From the NCBI GenBank assembly GCA_037349105.1, contig JAYJMM010000017.1:2232001-2296000 (forward strand): DNA of 64,000 nt, given 5' to 3'. The notes under the pieces are model-generated. The model had not been told where the DNA came from, ran no database searches, and saw nothing but the letters and a program-made list of their open reading frames with translations. The translations under genes were made by a program, and so were the position numbers. Numbering within the stretch: position 1 is the first letter of the stretch; each line of letters starts with the position of its first letter. Shown here piece after piece: positions 1 through 12,300 of this stretch. The DNA is from Limnomonas spitsbergensis (Eukaryota; Chlorophyta; Chlorophyceae; Chlamydomonadales).

Positions 1-180
1 TAGAAATAGATCCTACATGCGTGAATCCGGGCAGACCTTAGGCCCAGAGAATAGGTTACCTCGTCCTGCCCTTGACACCAGACTGGCGAAGTTGGGTCCC
101 TTGTATTGGACACCCATACTTTTCATTTCCTTCTCAACACCATGTTTCCGAGTTGGTTATATTGTGTTGCCTGCTGACAG

Positions 181-305
181 ATAAAGAGGGGATGTCTCCC
201 TTCCTGTCCGTGGTGTCTTCGGGGAGACTGAAGCTGGCTGAATGGATCATCGAAGAATGCGAGAGGATTGAGCTCGACCTCGACTATGACCTACGGACTA
301 ACCAG
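181..305 (+). CDS. Ankyrin gene exon 1 in window
   Basis: Acceptor CTGACAG before 181, donor GTCAGC after 305. Starts with two bases of a split codon, then reads [20 protein letters not shown], an ankyrin helix pair (residues 1-41). Ends in phase 0. Earlier exons lie left of the window. Confidence 0.7.
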
Positions 306-3300
306 GTCAGCCATACTTCACGCCGCACGCCTTTTGAATTCAGCATCCAGCCTCACATCCAACTGACTTCCACCACAACCTGGGGGGGTCCCTATGATGC
401 TCTGCTCACTTCAACACACACCTTCCTTTCCTCATGGATTGACAGAACATGTAATATTTACTTAGGACAAAAATGCAACTGCATATTTACCCTCTTGCTT
501 GAGGAAGTGGAACACGACACCAAGCTCGAAGCATATCACAATCCAAATTGTTTGCTTGCGGCTTCTTTTATATTTCTTGGGGCACCATGTGCAGTGGGGT
601 GACCCCTACCAGACATACATAAATATCACTCACTTATCTTACGCATGACGCCTGCCCCAATTACCTTCCTCGTCGCTCCACCCTCATGTCATCCAGGGCA
701 ACACAGCCCTCCTATACGCCGCCAAGTATGGCTGGTTTGATCTCCTGGACAAGTGGCTGGATTTGAGCAAGGTACGTTCAGCCATGAAATAACGTGCAAT
801 GCAATATCACCCCCCCACACACGCAATTACAGTGAAAAGCTGTATTGTTAGTGATCATGCTGTGGCTCTTCAAATCTTCTATGGTAACGGCGAGGATGTG
901 GTTTCGGCCCCGAGCTCCGTTGCTCCCTTAACCCGCACGCCCCTAGGGGGTTGCAGTTTTCTTCCTTTCAATCCCTCTGCCTGTGCTTGATGAGTAACGC
1001 CCATCTCACCTCCATGCCAGCCTCCAGGGTGCTGGCAAAGCGGACCCCCTCAGCATGCTACCTGCTTGCACGCAGGCGCCGGGTGTGATCTTGAATATCG
1101 TGAATAAGGAGGGCGAGACTGTCCTGGGCTGTGTGCTCAAGTTTGCCGCCAGTGGCCTGCTGACCGAGGAGCGCACCTTGCACCTGGTCCAGAAGATGCT
1201 GGGCCTGGGTGCGCTTCCCTCCCTGACCGCATTTGAGGAGAAGGTGGGTGGAGCTACATACAGTTGGGTGGACGGTTGCTTTATGCATAGGTTATCTGTA
1301 TACGGTACGGCTCGGAACCGGCCACACTATTTCCTTAACCATGCCTCATGCCCTTCTGGGGAATCGTTTTTTCTTTCTTTCTGCAAGACTACGTGCCCTG
1401 TCGCAAGTAGCAGATGGTCACCAGTCACCCGCAGCACACAGAGCTGCCTCCTTTAACTACAGCTCATGGTACACTTGTCTCACTAACAGAATGACGAAAA
1501 CGGAACCACCCTAGATCCCATGAACATGCCACAACTTAGATCCTCACTAGATCTTCGGATACATCCCACAAATAGGATATCCCCCCCTCCCAATGACCCA
1601 AAGTCCCACCTCCCACCTTCCGGCCTGTGCCTAGAAGCACTGGCAGACAATCAACACAACAACAAGCAACATCAATCGGAGAGTAGCAAGTCTGGATCTG
1701 TGCGGAGACTTGAGACTGCACCCTGTGCCTTCCTCCGTTCCTGTCCCGACAGGTGCCCCTGATACACTTGGCCGCGGCGGCCAACATGACCGAGGTGTTT
1801 AGCGAGCTGAACGTCTTCCCCTGCAACCCGCTCAAGTTGGTGGATGCTTTGGGACGCACTGCACTGCACTTCGCTGCCGCAAAGGGCGCGATGAACACGT
1901 CTGTGCAGCTGCTGGAGCTTGGCCTCAAACCCAACCAGTTGGACTCACAGAAGAACACGCCGCTGCACTTGGCGGGTGAGCAGACGGGCAGGCAAGGCCG
2001 TTACAATTACTGACCTGATCCACAGAATGTGTTGAACACACTGTTACAACTTTTAAACCCTAATCTCGACTTGTGCCGAGACATCATCCCTTGGCGTCAG
2101 CCCCTCTCTGGCAGACACCAGCTCCTCTCTGGCAGCCTGAAGATGCATGCCCTGCTGAACCCCGCATCGCAGCCATGCGCGGGCAGGAGCACACGGTGAA
2201 GCTTCTGCTGCAGGAGGCCACGGACGATGTGGCCGCCCTGCTGACCCTCAACAAGGAGGGGCTCAGCGTGTACCACCTCGCCCTTAAGGTGTGGAACCAC
2301 GTACTGATATAAGAAATAAAGGAGCCCAGCTTCATCTGACTCAGACACCATGATTAATTGCACATGCATTGCGTGGCTGTGGACAAGGGATCGGATAATT
2401 ACTTCATATGAAGAACTTTCAGTCTTCAAGGGTGCAGCAATGCAGCTCCAATTTTGAGTGACGCGTGATGCTTGCCGCCCATCAAGAGCTGATACGAGCA
2501 CCAGCCATGTCTGTCATTGGCTCTATCTTGGCACCTTCCTGATCCACTCCCCCACGTCCTCAGTTCCCCTGAGCCATGTCCCCTGCATCTACCTGGCACT
2601 GCTAATGCTTCAAGGCTACACGTGCAAGTAAAGTGCATGCTCACTGGATCAAATTGGAAGGTCCCTCTCATCTATGTTCCAACAGCCAGACAGACATGTT
2701 CACTAGTCCTTTAAAATGCCTCTGTCTCTGCCCTAAGCCCTAACTTCTCCTTTCTCCTGCTTCTGTCTCTATCTCTGCCCTCAACCCTGAGCATGACGCC
2801 CTGAACCCACTTCACCCTCAGGCCGGCAATCATGAGCTAGCGCAGAACACTGCCTTGGACATGATTGAGAGACTGGGGGACAAATACGACGCGGACGTCA
2901 TTGTCAAGAAGCTGGGTAAGGGGCGGAGATGTATTGATGGCTTCCAGGATCTGATCATGTTCGTAACGGGTATGCATCCATTCCACTCCAGAGCTGTGCT
3001 GTGCTGTGCCGGGTACGGTCCTTACGGTGGCTGCATTGCGTAGATGAGTTTCAGTCACCATAACCTCCCGGCAGATTCAGCTCCTTTCACAAGAAAGGGA
3101 CCGTACTTGCTTGTAGAATATCTGAATAACGGCGCCGTTGCACCGCACTGTTCAAGAGGCCCAGAGCCTGTTATGTGAGGACAAGCATCGTGAATGACAT
3201 GACCCTGAGCTTGTCCAATCACCAGGTGGCAATGTTTGCCAGGTAGGGGCAGAGAAGGTAGAAAGGCAACCATTGACCGCAGTCCAGGGAGCATTGTAGC

Positions 3301-6300
3301 CTGGAGTCCAGGAGGCATCTGAACCGTTGCCATGTTTTGTTTCTGTGTACGTATGTTCCAAAGTAGACGACCGAGCCTTAGCTGCTTGATAGTGGAAAGG
3401 TTTGTTCGAGCACTGGTAGCAGTTTTTCTATTTTATGTTGCTAAAGAAATAATACAATTTGGGTCCCAGAAGGTAAAAGCGCGGAACGCGCACTTCACCT
3501 TCAACCGGCCATCGGCTGGAAGTGGTCCCGGCCTCTAGCCCCTGGTGCGGCCGGCCCTGCGGCTTGGGCCACCAGCCGGAGGCAGGTCCAGGTTTGGTGG
3601 GATTCGGCCCAGTGGTGGCCGCGGGGCGACCCAGCAAAGGTGGTCTGGTAGCCCACAAAATAAACACTGGAGTGTCTGGGGGGCCTCCCAAAGCAATCTG
3701 GTGCACACGACATGTAATAGTACTCCGAAGGGGCGACCTTCTGTCGGGATTGCTGCCGTGGTCATCTTGAGCACATATGTCCTGACATCTTCCCTCCACC
3801 CTCTTCATCTACCAGTCAAGCAAACGCCTTTGATGCTGGCTGCAAGGAGCCATCAAGACAAAGTCGTGAAGAGGTTGATCGAGAAGGGAGTGGATGTCAA
3901 CAAAAGCAACGACAAGGTAAGCCAAGGCAGGGCTGCTGCTGCTACTGCTGCTGATGATGATGATGCTGATGATGATGATGCTGATGATGATGCTGCTGAT
4001 GATGATGCTGCTGCTGCTGCTGATGATGATACTGCCCTACTGCCCTACAGCCCTACAGCCCTACTGCCCTACTGCCCTACTGCCCTACAGCCCTACTGCC
4101 CTACTGCCCTACAGCCCTACAGCCCTACTGCCCTACTGCCCTTCAGAGCCTATTTTCAGGAAGAGGATAATCATCTGGCTGGAAGGCACATCCATCTCGA
4201 CGGCACGACTGCCGTAATTACATTACTAAGAACATTTTTAAGTTGTGGATACCCCAAGCTCCTTCTTGGCACTCAATGGGCTGTTGAAGTACGGACTCCC
4301 AAACCCCTTTTCAGGGTGAGATCTCACTTACCTGTATCATGGAGAGTGTCACCGCGGGCACCTATGACAGCGACGTCTTGATCTTCGACCTGCTCCTCTC
4401 TGCTGGCTCCATCGCCACCAGTGAGAACCCAGATGGCCACCCGCTCATGGCGGTATGCAAGGTGCGCTTGTGCTGCCGTTGTGTCTGATATGGCTGCCGC
4501 TGCTACTGCTGATTCTGCGCCTCTTGCTGCTGTGGAAGATGATTATGAACGCATCCTTTTATTCCATGTCACAAGCTACCCTGTGTTCATGATGCGACAC
4601 CTCTGGGCCCTGTTCAAAAGATTCGCCCGAGTGGTGCTATCCGGCTAGGAGTGCCTACTTATCTCTGGCTGTGTTCATGTGTCAGTATATGTGCATGGGA
4701 TCACTGGCAATCCTTTCAATTATGCCGCCCCTGGTGCATGCTTCAACATATCACCCTTAATGTGCAACGCATGGGCGCATGCCCAGGCGTCACAGGAAAA
4801 TGTGAAGGCACTCGAGAGGTCCCGCCAGGTGACCCTTTCATATATGTGCAGAATAACCTGTCCAACTTTGCGGAGCGCAGCATCAAGATGCTGCAGGCAA
4901 TGGCCCCCCTCAACTGGGACCTGAAAGACTCACAGGGGTACACGCCGCTTATGCTGGCGGCCTTTAACGACAACGCCTGGCTGGTCCGCTACCTGCTTGA
5001 CGTGGTCGGTGTTCATCCCAACGACGAGAGCCAGCGGACCAAGCAAGGAGCCCCGCAGGTGAGCAATGAGTGAGGGGAGAGGCGGGCGCACAAGCGGGGT
5101 TGAGGAGGCCACCCAGAGATATCCAAAGATGGAGGTGTGGGACCTATGGAGGTGTGGGACTTCCATTTTGGGGTATGTCTGTTTGCGTATTTGTTTATTT
5201 ATGTGACCACCATGTTTTGAACTTTGATATGTCGGGTCCACCCTGGCCTGTCCATCCTGGATGCATGCTTGCATTGAGGGCGGCAGTTGTAAACCAAACC
5301 CTGTCTGAGGCCACCGCTCCCTCGCTGACAGCTCATACCCTGTCAGCCCTTTCTGTTCCTCTTCCTCATCTCCCCCCTTTGCCAGGTGGTGGGCAGCTCA
5401 GGTGCATTATGCTTCAAGAAGCCCCTCATGGCTGCTGGCACCGTGGGCGGGCAGACGCCGCTCATGTGTGCTGCAAAGGGGTCCAGCATCAGTGCAGTTC
5501 AGGCAAGCTTCTAGGTCCAGGGTGTAGACCATGCATTGATCCAGTAGACCAGGTCCAGTCGTTCCAGGTCCAGGGAGTAGACCATGGCTTGATCCAGTAG
5601 ACCAGGTCCAGTAGATCCAGTGAATCCAGGTCCAGGGTGTAGACCATGCATTGATCCAGTAGATCCAGGTCCAGGGTGTAGACCATGCATTGATCCAGTA
5701 GATCCAGGTCCAGGGTGTAAACCATGCATTGATCCAGTAGATCCAGGTCCAGGGTGTAGACCATGCATTGATCCAGAAGATCCAGGTCCAGGGTGTAAAC
5801 CATGCATTGATCCAGTAGATCCAGGTCCAGGGTGTAAACCATGCATTGATCCAGAAGATCCAGGTCCAGGGTGTAAACCATGCATTGATCCAGTAGATCC
5901 AGGTCCAGGGTGTAAACCATGCATTGATCCAGTAGATCCAGGTCCAGGGTGTAAACCATGCAGTGATCCAGAAGATCCAGGTCCAGGGTATTAACCATGC
6001 ATTGATCCAGGAGATCCAGGTCCAGGGTGTAAACAATGCATTGATCCAGTAAATCCAGGTCCAGGGTGTTAACCATGCATTGATCCAGTAGATCCAGGTC
6101 CAGGGTGTAAACCATGCATTGATCCAGTAGATCCAGGTCCAGGGTGTAAACAATGCATTGATCTCCAGTGATGCAGGCTGGTAGCCATCGTTACATATGA
6201 GTGCCTCAGGCCCAGGGTCTCATTTTGTGTAATCCGTGAAATCCCGACCTCTGGCCACTTGAGCCACCATCGTAGGCCGGTCCAGGTTTGGTCCCAACCA

Positions 6301-9300
6301 GGCCTTTTGCGGCCGCGTGGCGGCTGGCCGGGGGTAGACTGGTTGCCGGAAAAAGAAACACTGTTCAGGCCAGATAAACCTAGTGCATTACTCCTCTGTG
6401 GATGGCTCTTGCTACTCTGCCTTCCAGATGTGTGTCAATCTAACGTCCATCTCAGCAGTTTGCTTTATTTTTTCATTGCCTTTCTCACTGAGGGCCGCAA
6501 ATGCGAGCATGGCCTCTGTACAGCCTTCACACTGCTTCAAGTTTGGGACTCCGCAGCATCCTAAGGGAAGTACTAATAAACCCCTTTGCTTTATTGGAGT
6601 GAATTGATTCTCAAAACCTCACTAAGTGGTCCCCTTGCACTATGCCCCATCAGCATGTGTCGAGTCATGTCATTGCACTGCTGTTGCCGGCCCCCTGACC
6701 CGCAAAGCACACCATTCTGCTGCATGCACACGCAGATCCTCCTGTCTGGCAAGAACAAGGCAGATGTCCTGACAGAGGACAGTGACGGCCGCACGGCGCT
6801 GGCCTACGCCATGACTCTGGACAAGCTTGAGAGCCTGGAGGTGGCACGCATCCTGCTGGCTGCGGGCTCCCTTCCAACGCTAGCTGACAAGAGCGACAAG
6901 AGCGGCAAGGCCAAGCGTCTGGACATGGTCGACTTGATCGGAGAGTCTTGGGCCCACAGGGCGGTCCGTTATGGTGTGTGCCGATAGGGTGATTTGGTTA
7001 TACCACTTGATCCGAGGGTTTGGCATTTAGGAGGGTGTGGGTTAAGCATGGGATCGATGGACTCCAACTGGACTGCTTCGGCGAGATCAGGGCACATGAC
7101 CCTCCATCCCAGGCTAGCCGCTGCCCAGGCTGAACTGCGCTTTCAGCATGGTGTTCCAAATGTCTGGTCCATAACGCCAATGGCACCTGGGGGAAGGTAG
7201 CACTGAAAGAACAGGCAGTGCTAGCATCCTGGATTTACCCACTGTGCTCTCCTGAACTACGAACCATATACCTTAAACCATGATTCCTAGAACTTCCTAG
7301 AACTTCCTAGAACTGAAACGGAGGCCTTGTCTCTTTCATAAGCAGTGCATGGGACATTGATTGGTGCTCTGTATGCCATACGCACCTATTAACAGCTTAT
7401 GCTCCCTTGAAAGCCCTGGCCCCCATGCACCCCTCTGCACCAATGCCCCTCTTGCATTCCCTGCCCCTCTTGTGGTTATGTGCCTTCAAGCCCTCTTGTT
7501 ATGTAGCAGTATAATCCTTGCTGCTCTGCTGCCAGGCAACGCCGCCCTCCTTGTCACCCGGGCATCCCACGACGGCGCCCATGAGCACCTGTCCACCACA
7601 GCTGCCAATCTTGACAACATGCCCTGCTATATCAGTGCCCATGTGCCAATGAATTTCTACCCTGCCCTGCTGTCAGGCAATGCCGCCTTCCTCGTCACCT
7701 GGGCCTCCCACGGCGGCTCTTTGGAGTACCTGTCCACCACTGCAGCCGACGCAGACGACATGCCCGGCGCAGAACTGAAGGTGGAGGAGAAGGCCGCCTT
7801 CATCGACGCGATACCCAGCATACTGGATGTGAGGCAAATGTGTTGGATGATCAGGGGGCAGGAGAGCAGAGGGCAGGGGAGTAAGGGGCAGGAGAGTAGG
7901 GGGCAGGAGAGCAGGGGGCAGGAGAGCAGGGGGCAGGAGAGTAGGGGGCAGGATAGTAGGGGACAGGAGAGCAGGGGGCAGGAGAGTAGGGGGCAGGATA
8001 GTAGGGGACAGGAGAGTAGGGGGCAGGAGAGTAGGGGGCAGGATAGTAGGGGACAGGAGAGTAGGGGGCAGGATAGTAGGGGACAGGAGAGCAGGGGGCA
8101 GGAGAGTAGGGGGCAGGAGAGTAGGGGACAGGAGAGTAGGGGACAGGAGAGTAGGGGGCAGGAGAGTACCGTATAACCTCTTTGACTCCGCTCGTAATTG
8201 AATTAAGGAGGGGGCAGGCGAGGAGGGGGCAGGAGAGCAGGGGGTAGGAGAGTAGGGGGCAGAAGAGTAGGGGGCAGGAGAGCAGGGGGCAGGAGAGCAG
8301 GGGGTAGGAGCCAGTGTGGAGTAATACCGTTCAGACTCCTGGTCTCTGCTTTACGTATAGCTGCATCGGGATGTCAAACTTGCAGCAAAGTGAGGTCAGC
8401 TATTCATTAGTTCTGACATGCCTCCTGCTCGGTCCCCTGACTGGAAACTATTCAAAATTCCAAGTCGGTAGCACCAAGCTGCCGCCATCAAAAATACTTT
8501 GGTTGTTCACCTGATCAGTGGCTGGTAATCATCAACAACTGCATGCTTCACCCTCTCAAAGGTCTTAAACGAGGATCTCGATGAGCTGGTAATGGGCGAC
8601 GATGGTGACGCCGAGGATTCAGAGAGAAGGGAAGAGGAGGAGGAGGAGGCCGACGCTGCCGGGCCGGTGGCTGAGGCGGACGAAGGCGACGAGGCGCTGC
8701 GCTTGCTCATTGAGACAGGCGCTGTGGAGTCGTACTATGCGGGGCCAACGGCCCTCAAGCTGATGCGCTGGCGCAGGAAGGGCATGCGCTGGTAGGGGGC
8801 AGGGCAGGGAGGGGGAGGGCCTCATCATCATCACCAACATCATCATCATCATCATCACCGCATGTTGCCTGTTTTTCCGCACCCTACCTGTTGGTACTGA
8901 GGGTCACAGCTCCTTGTCTTCCTCGCTTTCACGAACTCGTCAGAGGCCGTCCATTATAACAATTGTTTTTGTCACAGAGGTTGGAATCCTTCATATGTCC
9001 CCTTCCCAATGTACCGTGCCGAGGTTTCGAATGCCTTTCGATGTTGTGATATCTTTCTGATGATGGAGTAAAAAGATCAAGCGTACAAGGTACATGGTTG
9101 TTAATCGGAATTTCTGCCCCCAACGGGCAGCAAATCACAATTTGACGAGCAGGGGTCCCTTCTTCATAAACAAGCTCTGATAATATTGAAATCGGGCGGT
9201 GACTTCGGTATATAAATGTTTGAAACCTGATGAATCTTTCCCACCATCTATGGCACACTTCAGGTGGGATGAATTCTGGGTGGATGCGGAGTTTGACCTG

Positions 9301-12300
9301 CCTCCGGCTGAGCTGGAGGAGGAGCTGGGCTGGGCAGACAAGTACTGCCGCTGCGATGCGGTGAGAATAGACTTGACCGGTCATCACTGGTATTTGTTCA
9401 GCTAAAACGTGAAACACCCTTCAAAACCCATGATGAAAGCATCGATATGTGCCAGGGAACCCGGGCTGCTTTGATCCTGTTTACACCTCAGGACTTGGGG
9501 GGTAAAGAGGAGAGCAGTGCACTTTCTTAAGCCCTAGAAAATATGGCCACGCAAATAGGCCTGGCATTTTGTAGCCCTAGCAAATATGGCCATGCACTCT
9601 GACCTGCTACATGGGCTGTGTCTAACCTGCATGCACCCTTGCCTCGCATCCCCTTTGACCCTCATCGCTCCTCTCCCCACATGTGCAGGGTGAAGATGAG
9701 ATTGATGAGGAGGACATGCTGGACCTGCTCAGGGACCAGGATAGGCGCACTGCACATCGATCGCTGCCGCGTGGAGGCGCATTGGCGGCCGCGCGCACTG
9801 CCAAGGTGAGTGTCGAGCTCCTGGGGATGCATGCCATGGCTGTCCCAAATCCAGGAATACTGCGGAGTCCGTACCGGTAAAAAAGTTAGAGGCTTACTTT
9901 TTGGCAGTCAGGTTCAATATTTCAATATTTGTGTGCAGTCCTTTAAGGGCTAAGCAGGCACCTGTTGGACATGTGCTTTTTGGACCACAATTGTTACGGC
10001 AGGTGGAAGTGTGAAAGTACCCCCATTCCTGATCCCTTTAAAGCCCTGAGGGGGCTCAGGACCAGTGTAGGGTATGCAGCATAATCGTCCGGGCTGACTT
10101 CTGACTGACGAGCCTCCTGCTGGTAGCTCAAGGAGCAATGCTTGCAGCTCTCAACCCTCTGGGCCACAGGCAGTGATGTGGCTGTGGATGAAACACCCAA
10201 ATGAATCTGTGGCTTGCACCAAGAGACTATAAACTTATTTGGTATGCTTCAGGCAAGTAAATACTTTTGGTGCCATTCTCCGGACAACCAAACATCATAT
10301 GTGTTCACGTGCTGTTGGCGACTCAGAAATATGTGCTGTCCTCCAGACGGCGGAAGCTCTATTGGCCGTGCTCCAGACACCCGATCGCCTTTCCTGCCTC
10401 GGTTATATGACATTGGTTGCCCATGTCCCTGCGTGCAGTCAGGGCAGATGAGCAGTGGGATCAGCACCCCAGTGTCCCGGTCCCCCTCAATGTCCCAGTT
10501 GCCGGTGTCGGGCTACCCGAGGACTGGACTCGGCGCGTCTCTGAGCAGCCTCACTGCCCGTCTGCTCGGCCGCAGCAGCAGCAAGAGCCTCAAGCTGCTC
10601 GACACCGCCGGCGCAGCGGCCATGGTTGCTGCAACAGGCTCCATGACCTCCCGACCCGGATCCTTCCGTGGGCCTGTCCACTCTGGCTCGGGAGCAATGG
10701 AGGCCGGGGCCATGAGCCCGGGGCCAGTGGCTGAGGCACGAGTTCGGAAGGAGGTGCGGGCCCGAGTGAGCAGTCATGGTCCAATTTTAAACCCTAAACC
10801 TTTAACCCTGAACCCCTGTACCCATAGTATGATGTTGTGGTAACGGTGCGGATGTGGCTTCGGCACCGAGCTGCGCTGTTCCCCGCACGTCCCTAAGGGT
10901 GCATACTAGAATTTATGTATTTTTGGTCTGTTGCTGGATAAGTGAATCCAGGGACCCTCGAGTGGATGGATGGCTGGGAGTCAGGGACCTTGCATGGCCA
11001 TTAGCGGTGCTCGCTTACACGGCGGTGGTTGCGGGGGCAAGTCCCATCCAGGGGTGACTTGATTGGAGCTTAGTGAATGGTTTGTGAATGCATGACTTGC
11101 TCCCCCCGGCAAATGAATCGCAGTTGGATGGCGTTTTCTCGCCCTCCCCAACACTGAGCGGTGCGCCTGTGAGCTCTTCGCCCTTTGCCTCCATGGGGGC
11201 AGACACGGGCAATCTGGAGCTGGAGGGGCTACAGTGCTTCCAATCTTTCCAAGAGGAGACGGACAGGTAGACACTAGGTAGACACTAGGTAGACACTAGG
11301 TAGACACTAGGTAGCCACTAGGTAGCCACTGGGTAGACACTAGGTAGACACTAGGTAGACACTAGGTAGACACTAGGTAGACACTAGGTAGACACTAGGT
11401 AGCCACTGGGTAGACACTAGGTAGACACTAGGTAGACACTAGGTAGACACTGGGTAGACACTGGGTAGACACTAGGTAACCACTAGGTAGCCACTAGGTA
11501 GCCACTGGGTAGACACTAGGTAATCACTGGGTAGACACTAGGTAGACACTAGGTAGCCACTGGGTAGCCACTAGGTAGCCACTAGGTAGCCACTGGGTAG
11601 CCACTAGGTAATTACTGGGTAGACACTAGGTAGACACTAGGTAGCCACTGGGTAGACACTAGGTGTAGCCACCGCGTAGCCACTAGGTAGCCACTAGGTA
11701 CCAACTAGGTAGCAAGTAGGTAGCCACGAGGTAGCTAGGGGACCTTCCTGGCCTTTGATGTCGACACCCGACCAGTATTTTCCTGTATCTTCTTAACTAT
11801 GGACCAGCACATATGTATGCTTGGTCCTCGAGACCTCGACTGCACAGCCACATCCTGATGAGGCCTGCAATCCCACTGCGGTTCTCCTTGCGGTGGCCTT
11901 GCCTTACAAACAATCTTAATTCAATCCTAGGGAAATACGAAGTGCTGAATATATATCAATAAAACCGGGGCACGTGTGCTGTTGATGAGTCACTGAGTTG
12001 CGGTTTGCCTCTCAGCCAGGGGGGTGTGCTCTGTGACAAGCACCTTACATGAATACCTCCACCCCTCCCTCCCTCGGTATTGAACAGCCCTTGAGGATCC
12101 AAGAAGGGCTTCATATAATGCCCATTTTTTTAACGCCTAGTGTCTGAGGGCCCTGATGTCCATCTGTTAATATGCCTTGTTGCTCTTCTGCCCTGCCCCC
12201 TGAAGGGCCGCCCTGGAGATTGCGAAGTCTATGGGCCTGACTGATGATGTGATGCGCATGTTCGGCCTGGAGCCCATTTCGGTTCCGACGGGACGCCTGC

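Noticed and set aside
5407..6153. 248-codon minus-strand open frame with [16 protein letters not shown] repeats
   Set aside because: It lies in a 39-bp minisatellite whose unit length keeps several frames open on both strands, inside an intron of the + strand gene.
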